Shown piece after piece: positions 36,901 to 49,599 of a stretch of DNA of 64,000 nt. Each line of letters begins with the position of its first letter. Position 1 is the first letter of the stretch. Source of the stretch: Neopestalotiopsis rosae (Eukaryota; Ascomycota; Sordariomycetes; Amphisphaeriales; Sporocadaceae). The position numbers and the translations under genes were made by a program. The stretch spans positions 930,001 through 994,000 of the forward strand of contig JALGAS010000009.1 of the NCBI GenBank assembly GCA_023078685.1, in the 5' to 3' direction. The notes below the pieces were generated by a model. That model worked only from the letters and a program-made list of their open reading frames with translations. It made no database searches and was not told the DNA's origin.

Positions 36901-38799
36901 GACGGCTCACTCGCTTCTGCGCGACTGTGCCCAGGATCTCGACGGACCTACGAGTTTCGGCCACCCTCGTGTTATTATCGAAGCGGAATAACACCCACTG
37001 GGATCTTTGGGGGCTGGACAAGGCAACAGACCACAGGGGCGAGATGGGACGAAATGGTCAACGCCCCATATCCCGAGAATCATATGCTTGTAAGTTGCAA
37101 AGCTGAGGTCCCTGGTTTGCTGAGAGCCACAGAGAGAGAGAGAGAGAGAGAGAGGAAAAAGTTCTGTCGACCTCGGCAACTTCTTAGCACAAGATGCACA
37201 TTGCCCAAATTTTCCAGGCGTTCGTCAATCTATCACAAACGAGACCATCGACGACTACTCTTATTCTAGAATGATTGAATTCGGTAGGCTAATCAACTTC
37301 CCCGGCTATCGCGACCCTTGACGACGTGCTTTCTCGAATTCGATTAGGTCACATCCTTCAGAAAGGCAGGGTGAGCTGCATGGACCCCCGGGGATACGAA
37401 AGCCCCTGGTCCTTGTTCGTCGTCTGATCTCTGTTCCCTCTCTTCCGAGAGTGTGTGCGCTGCGGCAGAGCCCAGGCTGGGGTCGTGCTGAAATCCATGA
37501 ATGCGCGTGTCTACCTATCACGTCTATTTACACTACTTACGGTGTAAAAGTCAATTGTCAGGTGTCTGTGTACCTACCAACCTAACCTACCGCTGTGTAG
37601 TGAGTGAGTGTGAGCGAGCGCGTGTCGACTGTGCAGCCGCAGAACATCCCTCGGCTACGCAGGTTCGTGGATTGACAGCTCCAGGATCGCATGTCTGATC
37701 TGCCTCCGGGCGGCGCCTCTGTGCGTATCAGGGAACAAAGTTGTCCGTGGAGTGAGACGTGAGCGTGTTTTGCAACAGGTTTCAAGCAGAAATAAGCAGC
37801 TCGCAGATTTCGTGGGCTTTGGGCTTGACTTTCTCGTCGTGGGATTGGAGGCTTTTCTTTCCTCCTCCCAAAATGGGTACTGACGTTGACAGTCCTGTTA
37901 GCCACTGTATCCTTTGCGCCGAGGCTTGTTGGTTGCCCCCTCCACACCCCCAATCCGCGTACGCGTAGTGACCATCGTCGTCACGTTCCGGTGAGCAGTT
38001 GATGAGTTTAAGATTATCATCCAATGATCTCCACATGGAGGAGAGGCACAGTGAATGCGTGATGGTCCCCCCGGCCTCCAGGCTCTGCCCGGTAGGTGCA
38101 GAAGCGCCCCCTAGCACTCCCGCCGGCCAAGCATTGGGTAAGCTAGCGGGCATTTTAAGAAGTTCAAGTTCCTTGATGACTGCGTATCACACACACACAC
38201 AACTTGCGTATACGCGAGTTGCTGATGGATTGCTGGTTACATCATACTACGTGTGTTATATGTATTTTTGGGCGAATAACTTCTGTAACATGGTTTTTGT
38301 TCTGCGTCAACGGTCAGTCAGCAAAGCACGTGCCAGCTTCAAATGCCCGCACTACCCCAGACACAACAGTTGCATTTCTACTTCGTACATAGTTACGACT
38401 TGGGGGTTGGGCTCTATCATATTCCATATATGATCACGATAGGATCCGAGGGTCGCCGCGGTGATGATGACAGGCAAGTAGCTGAATATGCCACTCGAAA
38501 TCCTTTCATGTCCACATGGCTATCGTCTTTGATTCGATGCTACGTCGCTAGGTATCTTGATACGCCTGGACCTCGGAACAATTTGTGCCCCTGCCGCGTT
38601 CCCGGGTTGTGTGCACACTGCCTAGCACCTGCCCAGGTACCGTGGCTACCCACCTACATGACCTCTAGCTGTGTCGAACCTGCTCAAACCAACCTACTGG
38701 CCTTGTACGTACCTGCCTAGGCACGCCCTTGTGAAGGCATCAAATAACCTCATCCCAAGTTCCAACTCTAAGATCCACTGACCCTCGACCCTCTCTGCA
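34000..38799. other. 4.8-kb gene-free stretch
   Basis: No gene is supported. Open frames up to 173 codons lie on opposite strands of the same DNA (for example 36279-36785 minus and 36412-36768 plus) without any motif. Simple repeats are present, including (AG)12 at 37131-37154 and a short CA run near 38189. A hairpin pairing CTGCTAG with CTAGCAG lies near 35800-35835. More copies of the ACCTACC/CCTAGG motif occur at 37570-37590 and 38640-38720. Confidence 0.45.
37131..37154. repeat. Dinucleotide microsatellite (AG)12
   Basis: Twelve uninterrupted AG units in intergenic DNA. It is a likely length-variable locus. Confidence 0.9.
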
Positions 38800-41700
38800 T
38801 TCTCAATCCTTCTCTGCCCCAGTCAACGGAAAAATACAACAGTCAAATTCGAAAGACGAAATACCAAAGTTTCTCGCTCGCGCCTTGTTGCTAGCATGGG
38901 ATTGCAAACCCTCTCATATCGGCCCTTTGGAAACGCCCGGAGACTTGAGCTGGAGCAGACGCTGGACCCTTCGCCCTCGTCCCTCCAGCAAGACTCAACA
39001 TCCTGGCTAGTTCCGTAAAACCGTCTGGTCTCTGCCCGCCCTCCCTGCGCAACCGCATTCGTGCGTACATCTCAATCATCAGGCTGACACAGATCTTCCG
39101 TGGGATCAATTGCAGTCACCCTGGTGACCCCATAGGCCTGGAGGAACAATCATCATTTCCCAAGGATCCGTACGTAAGTAATCAGGGTCTCTCGCCCCTC
39201 GTGCTTAATGATGGCAATGGAGAGAAGAGCAGCAACAGCAACTGATTTGGTTTGATGGGTGACCAACCACACAAGGCTCAAGCACACACACCCCGTCCGC
39301 CACGACTAACTATTGAATGCACTGCAGCTGATCAGTATTCTGAAGATTCCCAATTTCGGTACTTCGTCATGGGTTCCTCATTGCTCGCCTCGGCGATAAG
39401 ACCCGCTCTCGACATGGTTTTCCTTACGGCCTTCTGCTGAGACGGCCGCAAACCATTCACAAACTTGAGCCTCATCTTATAACATATCAGAAATGGATGG
39501 CTAGTGAGTATAAATCTCTTTCTTTCTTCTTTGTAAATGGAATGCTCTCATATTCAGCCAGAGAAAATTAAACGCAGGTCATTTTGCATACCAATAGTAC
39601 CAATTGAAGCTGTGGCTAGTTGAGCTGCAGTCATTACCAATGACCTGTTTCGTGTTACTATTCACCACTTCCCAGCGATATGAAGCAATGGTGGCTGGAC
39701 CCATTACGACCAAACACATGGTACAAAGGTCCATAATAATCGATCTCAAACAAGGTCCAATCGCTGCTCTCACCGCTCACCCACACAGCATGAAATGAGG
39801 CAAGTTGGAAATCAAAATGTCTTCTGGGGAAGGACCTCTTTTCAACAATTGGTCAGACTCAAACCTGTAGAATAGCGGGTGCTGACTCTTCCAACTCAGC
39901 ACAATGCGTTGTTGCAGATCTGTTAGTCAGTATCTCGTGAAAGGTCCCCACGCTTGCGGACAAATGTTCTCTTGATCGGCATAACCTCAACACCATGACA
40001 CCTGATCTTACTTCCTACTTCCTGGTCATAAAATATCATACAATCCGCACCCTTGCGAAGCGCCTCAAGCACTAGTAACATAATCATACCCTAGAAGTCT
40101 GACGCACGGGTCACATATTAAGCAATTTGTCTCCATCAACCGGCATCAGAATATCCTCACAGCTTATCCACTTGGGCAGAAGCCGTTTTTCCTCCATGAC
40201 AGCCGATTTTTCCAGTGCAGTCATGCGTTTCTTCGCATCTGCAGCCGTCCTGGCGCGGCAGCAGACAATGTTGCATATCAATTAAATCATCAGACGAAAA
40301 GTCCCCAGGGGGGCATGAACTGCTCATCTCGCCTAGCTCGGAACATTTCATCTGCCCCCCGGCGGACCCCGGAAACGGCCATTTCACGCCAGTGTTGCAC
40401 AGAGCACACCCGTCATCTCGTCCAAGTTTATGCGAATGTGAACCACCAGCAGGGCCAGCCAACCGGAGAATTTCCTGGTCTGGGGGTGTTGTCACTCCCC
40501 TGTCACACGTCGGGGCCCGGTCGGAGGTCTGGTGTACCTTGCCCATGCCTGGCCCTTTTGTATCCAGGCCACCCGTTCGCAGGTTATCGCCTTTGTCGAT
40601 GGACAACGTCACGACTGCAACACTGATGGCGGGTTTGTTCAAGATATTGACGAGCGCTTAGCTCAGCTTATTCACGCAATGAATTGCTAGAGCGCGCACA
40701 TCAAATTGAAGCCTGCCAATTCAACCTTTTCGGATTCCAGAATCCAATTAGTATATACATACACAATATGTTTCCTGACGTCACCGACATCACACACCAT
40801 TAATTCCTAAAGCTACCTGAAGCACTCCTGAAGAATAAAGCCAGGCGGCCATCACAGGATGTTCCCTTGAGATTCGATATGCAAAGCAAACAGACAGCCC
40901 ATTCAGGCCGAAGCGCCTCGGCGGGCGATTAAAGCCTTTTTAGACAGGTACGGGCCTGCTCTCAGCCCGATTGAGCCAATGGCAACCAAAAGCATGCTAT
41001 ATGCTGGTGATCAATTGCGCATTATGGAGGCCCAACGGGTGGTGGTGCCATACTCGGTAGACTTGCATTGCAACTCGATACGACAGCTTTCTCACAGCGC
41101 AAAGTCACGTTCATGACTCTACATTCACGATAATTCCGACGCATTATGGCACTCCTCCCGTGGTGTGCAGATGTTTACGTCGCTGCGTCGTATTCTGGTG
41201 CGACCTATGCACTGGAAGAGCAAGCTATATTCTATCGATAAGTAGGCAGACATCCTATTTAAAGGATATAATAGCGATATGCCTGCCATTATCAGATCGC
41301 TGGGCTTGGGGTCCCCACTTACTCCAGAGGGGTATAGTATCACTGCTACGTAGCACGCATATGGTTAAAGCCCAGGTACAGCTACCCGCGCTTCTCTGCA
41401 GCGAAAACCTACAGGAATAGACCGATCTAGTTTCAGCATCACAGCGTTGCACTCACAGAACGGTTGTCGAAATCTACAGTAGCAGACAGGGCCGGGAGCC
41501 TAAGCTCGGTTGCAAAAGACGTCCACGGCCATCCTCCCTTACCCAGATTACAGGACCTGCGCCGTACCAAGGTCGCATCCCGGGCAGCGGGCACTCTTGG
41601 CTTTCTTTGCTTTTCGTCTCATCTTTTTTTGATTCGTTTTCCGGCGCTTCTGCAGCAGCGTTGGCGACACGTCAACGCTGCTGCATATTGTATCCAAATC

Positions 41701-44074
41701 GTATGTATCACGTCTCTCCCCTAATCCACGTTCGGCAAGATGCCGTTGTTCGCACGTACGTATTTACGAACGGGGATCGGACTACAGAGGCAGATTGATG
41801 CAAGCTGGTTCTTCGGCCTTCCATCCGTGACAGCTGCACCGTAAGTACAGCTTATCACGGCCCGCCACGAGCTGCATGTAATGTAATGCATCCCACTCTG
41901 TGTGACTGATCGACTTCCACAACGGGCGGGCAGTCAATAGAAACTGTTGTGCCAGGCCCCTCGTGCTGCAAGCACAATACATTAGGCAAGCACAATGCGG
42001 CTAGAGGCCACCGCAGCCACAGCCTTTTGGCGCTGGGCATGTGTGTATCATCAATTATGTTGGAGATCATGGCAAGCGCGATTATCCTTCAGTTCAGTTT
42101 CATTTCAACATCTCCACCGATAGCAGTAGCGAGCTGGCGACGATTCCACCAGTATAAGCAGCGATCCGGAGTTGCGGTTTGCTTCTTGTCTCGGGCCATG
42201 CTAGTGGCCAGATCAGGAAGCTCGATTGGAAGAAAGGCTCGCTGGACCCCCCAATGGCAAGGTTTGCCACGACGCCCGATGCTACCATAGGGTGCCATTG
42301 CGGGAACCGGTTCAGAATTTGGCGAGCCGACTAGCTAGAGCCATGCAGCACGCAAGTATGCTGGCAGGCTGCTGGATACGGTACCAGACCTTGAGAGATT
42401 GAGGCACCGAGGAAATCTCCCTCAGGTGAATTAACTAATCTATCTTGTCACCCATCTGTCAGTATCTCTATCTCTAGCCTCATGAGAAAGACTAGGATCT
42501 AGTGTATAACGACTCTCTATTCAATCATGCAGCATCAGCAGGTCAGTCGAACTTATTTCTTAGCCAGGATCATATACCACTGACTTTCTACAAAAATACA
42601 CGTACGAACAAGTCTCTCATCTGGTGACTGACAGGTTCATTGTCGGAGACTATCACGACCTCGCTTGGAACCAATTCCCAATCAGCGCGCGTGCGCGCGG
42701 ACATAGCTCTGGTACACGAGAGCAAGCACTTGCAGATACCCGCCGAGCGTCTCTGCAGGTTGTTTCGCGGGTGCACTTAATTCGGGAAATTGAACCGCGG
42801 ATTAAATAACCCTTCCACCTGAACTAAAAGGTGCCCCGGCCTAGCAAAGTCATCACAAGCTGCGGATCCTGTCAAAGCCAAACTTCAAGGCTGGACCTTG
42901 CACCAGCTTCCTCGCTAGAAGCAATGTAGGCGTTCTAGTGTCCGCTTGATGTGCAGATCAGGCTAATTTTTCCTTTTTATTTCTTTTATTGTCCATTCTT
43001 CCAATACTCATGAATCGCCGTCTTACTGTTTGAGGATTTCGCAACAGGGCCCATTCGTCACGAGGCATGGCGAGCACGAGTACCATGTAGGATCAACAAG
43101 GCTTGGTCGTCGTTGACCGTTATTTGCCCAGGGTGCGGATAGGTATCATGTTTGAGCAGCCGCGCTAGGCGTCGTCTCGTCTATTCTTTTTTATCTCATT
43201 TATTCTTTCATGTTTACTTCGAGGGATGGAGGCCGACAATATCCATGTACCTTGGTGACTATCTAATCCTCAGGACAGCCTAACCTAGCCTCTGCTACCG
43301 CTATCTTGGCCATAGGGAAAAATTTGCTTACAGTGTATATACAGGGTACAGTTGGCTGAAGACCAAGAGCGCCCCGGCCCTGCGTCATCCTTTTCCGCTT
43401 GTCAATGCAAACAATATTCTGTCTCTCATTTTGTTCTGCAAGTTTGTCACATCTGATTTTCTACAAGAATAAGAAAGATGCAAAAGAGGACTAAGAGGTC
43501 GATATCAAAGCTCTCAACCCATGGCGCAAAGCACATTATCCTCTTCTTACATTTGCCCTCATTGGCCCGCGTGCTAGGGCCCCGGCAAGCAGTTAACATT
43601 CACTGGCAATGGGCGCTCGAACGCTTGGAGAAGATTGACCACGTGCGAACCCTGTTTGGGGAATGGTAATAGACGATCGTCGTATAATAGCGAAAGGTGT
43701 AATATCCCGCCCGACCGGAAAATATCTCGGTCCCACGTGTTTTTATGGTTTGGAATTTTCCCTGATGACGATACCCTCTTTTTCTTGGTCTTTGGTCTTG
43801 TTGTTCCCTGCTTTGGGTCTTTGCTTTCTCTTTGCCCTTCTCTGGTTAAGACGGGATACCCTGTCCCATATTTCGCTTGAGATCCGCCGGCGGTCAAGTT
43901 GAGGAAAAGACCGGAGAAAGTTTGGTACCCAGATCCATTTCCGCCCCCGTAATTATTAGCGTGCCTCGAGCATCGATTGATTCGGGAGCCCTTGGGCTCA
44001 CTATGCCCTTCCTTATGGTCATTATATCTAACCCAATTAGGATAGCTGCCCCTATAAGTGGGTTTTGCGGTATT
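38800..44074. other. 5.3-kb gene-free stretch left of the copia relic
   Basis: No gene is supported. Frames at 40157-40642 (minus, 161 codons) and 40215-40661 (plus, 148 codons) overlap antisense and show no family features. The last 150 bases before 44075 become richer in TTATTA-type sequence, marking the transition into the AT-rich element. Confidence 0.45.
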
Positions 44075-44782
44075 TTCTAATTATTAGCCGGTATATTTAT
44101 TATAATAATATATATTTATTATTTGAGTTTATATTACCGAAAAAAGCCATATTATAACCTATTTTTGCTGCCGCCCTTTTAAAAATATCCGAATATAATA
44201 ATAGCCCACGCTTTGCGAGCTTTATTAAGCTAGATAATATTATTATTAATACCGCGCTTATTAAATTCCTCGAAACCAATTTTACGGAGTTTGCTAAAGC
44301 TAAAAAAGCATTATTCGATGCTTTCGAAGCTAATAGCTTTACCGCTAATAGGTTACGTTATTTAAATAAAAACGCTAATAACGTTTAGGCTATTATTATT
44401 TATAGCTATTGGAAAAAAGGAACGAGGCCGAAAAATAAAAAGGAACGAAGCATTACCGGCAAAATACGTTAACGCATATTAATTTAAGTAAATTGCCCGT
44501 AAAAAATTAAATTAATATTAAGGCAAAGGCGCTAGCGCGGAATTTATCCTTATAATTAAATTATTAAATTATTAAAAAATATATATAATTACCAGCTTTG
44601 CGCGCCCGGTAACGCTGCGCATATTACGCAAAACCGCGTGCGGTTTTTATTAAAAATTCGAATTAAAATCTTATATATTACGGAGGAAATTTTATATCCT
44701 TATAATTAAATCGCAAATACGCTATACGCGAAATATTTAAGCATAAAAATCCGCGATTAAAACGTTTTTAATATAATATATA

Positions 44783-45294
44783 TGTAACGACTATACTACG
44801 GGTTTCTAGAATAAACCTGAGTATAAGAGGTGTTGGGGGTTTATGCTAACAGGGAACGCTAGCCAAGATACTGAACTGAGCAATGAGTAACTGAAGATGG
44901 TGGTCCTGAAATGATTCACAAGTGTAGTCGTCAAAGCGTATTGAATGCTTCACCTATGGGTAAGATAGATGCTTAGATTGATCACTGAGGTAATGACTGT
45001 CTATGTAACCGTAGGAAATCCCTCCCTAATATATCCATTCATTCCCTCACTGATGTTTGCTTGGATCATACCAACAAGTATGATCCCCTTTGTTCTTGGA
45101 TCTTATGGATCACAATGATCCTTGTGATCCATGCCAATGGATCATTGCCAAGGCCATGATCCTGTCAACACTTGTTGACAGCTGGCGGGGGTGGCTGGGT
45201 CTTTTGGCCAGGGCCGTGGTCACTGCCCCGCAGCATACCTTCTTAAGCGCCAACACAGTTGTTTGTCCTTCTGCAAGGGTGCATGTTCGTAACA
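44783..45294. mobile_element. Unmutated 512-bp insert, probable solo LTR(s), with hairpin array
   Basis: This segment has normal base composition inside the AT-rich relic. It begins TGTAACGA and ends TCGTAACA, so the termini are TG...CA with an 8-base imperfect inverted repeat, as in solo LTRs. Nested within it, TGTTGGGG at 44831 and CCAACA ending at 45255 are the termini typical of copia LTRs, so the true borders are uncertain. Neither pair shows an exact 5-bp target duplication. Between 45063 and 45181 four perfect stem-loops follow one another, three with GGATCA arms. It contains no protein frame worth calling. It presumably arrived after the copia element was mutated, or was too short or unique to be mutated. 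Confidence 0.55.
45063..45181. repeat. Array of four perfect stem-loops
   Basis: Stems: GGATCATAC 45063-45071 with 45078-45086; GGATCACAA 45107-45115 with 45122-45130; GGATCAT 45139-45145 with 45156-45162; CTGTCAACA 45162-45170 with 45173-45181. Loops are 6, 6, 10 and 2 bases. The last two share one base. Confidence 0.85.
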
Positions 45295-46601
45295 ATTACT
45301 TCGATATATTTATAAAAAAAATATTATAAAATAATTTTTTGCGGTGGATTTATAATTTTTAAAGGTTTTTAAAAAAACGCAACCGCTAAATTAAGCACGT
45401 TTAAATAAATAAAATAAGCGATTATAGCGGTAATTTCTTTAAAGGGTATTATATTAAAAATAATATCGAATTAATTATTTTAACCCTTTATAATTAATAT
45501 TAAAATAACGGCGCTAAACGCGTAATTCGAGCGCTTTAAAATAATGCGCGCGCTATTTATATTTAAATAAATATACTTATAATATTTTAAAATAAAATTT
45601 ATAAGGTATAAATTATTATATTAAATTATATAATAATATTAATTAGCCTTATAATTACGCTTAAGCAATAATAAAAAAATAATTTTTATCCTGATATTAT
45701 ACTAAATTTATTATTAATTAGGTATTTTAAAATTTTTAGCTTACGCGTATTCGTTTATATTTCGAAAGCGAATAAAATATAAGCCGAAAAGCTATTATAG
45801 CGAGCTTTTAAAAATATTTTAATAAGCTATAAAGGCGCTTATTTATATAAGGTTTATTTATTTAACCTAACGAGATTTATTATTATATTATACGTAATTT
45901 TTTACGAAAATTTAAACGAGGGCGTTAAATAACCTAATTTATCGCGAATTATTAAATTATTATTATTTTATATTTAAAATAAGCTAAAAAATAAATATTC
46001 GAAAGCTAATTATTATATGCGACCGAAAGATTTAAATATAGCGGATAAATAAAGCGCTAAAAAACCGTATTTTAAAGCGGGATTCCCTTTATTCGATATT
46101 ATAGCTTAAATAACCTAAGGATTTAAATATACTAAAATATATATAAGCGTAATTTAAAATAAGGCAATTTATAAAAATAAATATGCTAAAATATACCTAA
46201 ATATAATAATTAAAAATAATTATTATATTTTAATTATTATATTAAAAAGCGATTAAAATAAAGCTAAAAATAAGCTTAATAAAGGCGCTAAATTAAAAGC
46301 GCTAAAATAAGGCTTATATCGCGAATTATTATTAATTAATTAGGGATTAATTAATAAAATATTTAATAAGGACTTTTTGCTAATAATTAAATATAATCTA
46401 AATTTATTATTCCTTAATTAAGCAAAAAATATATAATAATAATTTAAATAAAAAATAGCTATAAATAAAAAAATTATTTTTTTAATTAATCGTAAAATTT
46501 TTAGGTTTATTAATTATAATATATTTAAAAATAAATATTTATTATTAATAAACTTAAAATAAATTTATAAAATTAAATATATATTTACCGGTAACGTAAA
46601 T

Positions 46602-47990
46602 AAATTAAAAGCACGGTTAATAGCTTAAGGCTTTACGTAAACGCGTAAAATAAATTATAACGATATTTTCGCGAATACGGTAAAATAATAAAATATTCGC
46701 GCGCTAATCGCGCTATCGGTAATTAAAAAATAAAAAGTATTTTAAATCGATTTTATAAATGCTTATTTTACCGGTAAATTACGTAAAAAGATTTATATAC
46801 GCTAATTCCCTTATTTAAATAAATTTATAAAAAATTATTTTATTATATTTTAATAATATAATTATATTAGCGATAATATTATTTAATTATTAAAGCTATT
46901 TTATAGCTTAAAGCAAAATAATTACGAATAATAATAGCGCATTAAGGATAAATTAATTAAGCTAAATTTTAATGCTTTAAAAATAAATAATATTATTTAT
47001 TAGCATAAAAATTGTAAAATTATATTATTTTTATATATAAATAATTTTTTTATTTATTATAAATTTAAAAAATTAGCCTAATATTTTATTTATAAAATAA
47101 GCGAATAGCTTAAAATTTAAAATTTAAGCGCTACCGAATAATATTTAGGTATTAAAATTATTTACGAAAATAATAATAATATTATTTTATTTTAGGATAA
47201 ATATTTAAAATAAACGCTTAAAAAGCTTAATTTTAATAATTTAAAGCTATTTTTTATATTTATTAATTAAAGCTCGATAAATATAATAATATTTATTATA
47301 AAAAAAAGGGATAATAAATTTATTTATTAATATTAAATAAAAATTAGGAAAACGAATTACGCAGCTATTAAGCTATATATTAATATTACTTTTATTAATA
47401 GCTTATAATATAAGTTTATTTATAACTTATTTTTTAATTACGATAAATATTTAAATAAAATGCTTTAATATTTTTAGGGTATCCGTTAACGAAAAATGCG
47501 ATATAGCCGAAATTACCGCTATTAAAAATATAGCGAATTAGGTTTTTACGTTTATATAAACGCTAATTTTGCGGGGGATAAAGCTATTTTAAAATTAATT
47601 TTAGGATATATAATTTTTATAGCCGGCTGCTTTATTAGCTAATATTTAAAGCGGTAATTTATAATAGCTTAATTTATTATTAAAGCCGAATATTACGCTT
47701 TAAATAAAAGCGCGAAAAAAGCCGCGTTTATCCGAAATTTATTAAAAAAATTAAATTTAATATTTTTAAAGCCGATATTTTTATTAATTAATAATATAAA
47801 CGCTAAAGCTTAGGCTAAAGCGCAAATTAATAGCTTTACGAAAAAATACGTAAAGCGGTATTTTTATTACGTTAAATAAAAAATCGATAACGGTAATTTA
47901 TTTATTTATAAAATAATTATAATAAAAAACGCCGCTAATAGCTTTATAAAAGCGTTATATTTAAAGGATTTTAAGCATTTTATGCGCCTT
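46602..47990 (+). pseudogene. Copia pol relic: reverse transcriptase and RNase H
   Basis: The reverse transcriptase and RNase H segments stay in one reading frame over about 1.39 kb (46602, 46743, 47571 and 47931 are all in the same phase). The frame is broken only by stop codons where Gln or Trp codons are expected. This pattern shows decay by point mutation of CpA and TpG rather than by insertions or deletions. In family members this part copies the RNA genome to DNA and removes the RNA strand; here it is dead. Confidence 0.8.
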
Positions 47991-48185
47991 TTAAAAATAA
48001 TCGATTATAAATTATTTATTAATTAAGCTATTATAAATAGCTATTAAATTACTAAAAAAGGATCGTAAATAAAGGATTAATTATTTATTTGCGCGCCTAA
48101 ATTAGCTATAAAAGGCGTATAAAAGCTTTAATTTATCTAATATAGCGGGTATATTTAATTTTAACGGATAAAAGCATATATATAC

Positions 48186-48549
48186 CGGATGCTCCGGATA
48201 AACGGCTAATTCCGGTGGCGAACGGGAGCATTTAGGGGATATTTTTATAACCTATATATATCCATCTAACCCCCAGCAACTGGGGACCTTCTTTTGTACC
48301 GAATATTACTAAGTCCCATTAATATTCTCACACTAGCCCCCGGATTTTACTCTCTTTTGCTGCCCAGGCGTGCAATTGAGAGCTCCTGTTTCGGCTATCT
48401 CGAACAGTGGCTCCAGTAGCACCGGTAGCTAGCGAGGTTAGCTGGGTGGTGGCATCTGTGCATCTTCTTCCACCTTTCTCACGTCTCACACACACGACCG
48501 ACGTAGCGAATCATCGCGGCTCAGTTCCACACCCAATCGAACCAGAGAC
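48186..48549. other. Transition from relic to DUF202 gene promoter
   Basis: Composition returns to normal by about 48250. The 300 bp before 48550 should be the promoter of the DUF202 gene. It contains a CACACCCAATCGAACC stretch 15-30 bp before the ATG. No TATA box or other clear site is seen. Confidence 0.45.
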
Positions 48550-49475
48550 ATGCAGCGCGCAGAGCAAATAGACGAGGAGGATGATGCAGCCACCACGTCG
48601 TGCTGCGGTCCGCTCTCGTTGGCAAACCTCCGGCGACCCGTCGGGGTGGACGAGGATCTGATGTGAGTGATTAGCCCTCTAGAGTATATACATATGCGCC
48701 TTGGGAAGAAAGAAAAAAAAAACAGAAAGAAAGGAGGCGGGCCTATAATATTACTGGCTCGGGACAAAAATCTATCATTGCACAATTAATAGCATCATGG
48801 AATTGACTCGAAACTCGCGACTCTCTTACAGGTCAGATTGGCAGACGCAAAACACCTTTTGGGCGTGGCCCTTTTTCGGCCCGCTCGTCTTTGAGAATAC
48901 CACCAGTGACGCGCGGGATCACTGCGCAAACGAACGCAGTCAGTAGTCGTCTCCTTTTCCTCATTCACTTACAAAAATTTCACACTGACTCAATATCCAC
49001 GTGCGTGTGTATAGCATTCCTTTCGTTCCTGAGGTTATCCGTATACATGGCCATTGTTTCCGTCGCCATTGTCCTCTCGTTCCATCTCAAGTCGCAGCCG
49101 TCCAAACTGGAGCTGCGCATGGCCCGGCCTCTGGGTTTCATTTTCTGGCTCTTGTCGCTCTCTTGCTTAATGGTCGGCTTCTGTAATTACATGCGTGCGT
49201 TGCAACTCCCTTCACTCGCTATCGGAGAAGTCTCGCGAGTAGCCAAATATGCTGACCGTGATTTCATAGAGACTGTCAACAAGTATAGCAGAAAAACGGC
49301 CATAGTTCAGACTGGATGGAGAACTCAATCGGTACGCGCAATCATATCACGACTCCTTTTAAACACAGAAACGTTTGACTGACAATTTACTGTACAGATC
49401 ATTTCACTCATCGCTCTGGCCATTGTTGGGACATGCGTCATTTTACTCGTCGTCGCCAAGGTCGACGTGGAATGA
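48550..49475 (+). CDS. DUF202-domain multi-pass membrane protein
   Basis: Five predicted exons (48550-48662, 48832-48938, 49015-49194, 49270-49331, 49398-49475) give 179 residues with consistent phases. After an acidic leader comes the fungal DUF202 signature: FWAWPFFGPLVFENTTSDAR, then DHCANERTFLSFLRLSVYM spanning an intron. Three membrane segments follow: YMAIVSVAIVLSF, PLGFIFWLLSLSCLMVGF and ISLIALAIVGTCVILLVVA. Between them are a basic loop and TVNKYSRKTAIVQTGWRTQS. The same domain forms the membrane part of the vacuolar polyphosphate Vtc1 family, but this protein has no other Vtc feature, so function is unknown. It ends 124 bp from the stop of the convergent glycosyltransferase gene. Confidence 0.85.
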
Positions 49476-49599
49476 TTTTTGCATTTGTTTTGGTTTGATT
49501 TATTTTATACCCACCAGCCCGAATCATATAAATCATCATGCTGCCGTGCGCCTTGATGCCCGAGTAAGATCAGATTGGAAGGAAATTGATGCAGTACAC

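Larger units (their letters stand above)
44075..48185 (+). mobile_element. RIP-degraded Ty1/copia retrotransposon relic
   Basis: This block is extremely rich in A, T and TpA, unlike the DNA on both sides, as expected after repeat-induced point mutation. Despite many TAA and TAG stops, Ty1/copia pol can be read on the plus strand. Near 46602 is KLKARLIA followed by GFT and later NYNDIFANTVK. Near 46746 is IDFINAYFTGKL (reverse transcriptase; family form close to DFVNAF). Near 47555 is YVYINANFAGDK and near 47690 KAEYYALNKSA (RNase H), then FIKALYLKDFKHF. A gag-like open stretch lies at about 44182-44388. No convincing LTR pair is left, so the borders are set by base composition. A 512-bp insert of normal composition interrupts it at 44783-45294. 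It cannot be active. Confidence 0.85.

Noticed and set aside
45090..45329. 79-codon frame inside the unmutated insert
   Set aside because: It runs over the hairpin array and into AT-rich DNA; the inverted repeats explain it better than coding.
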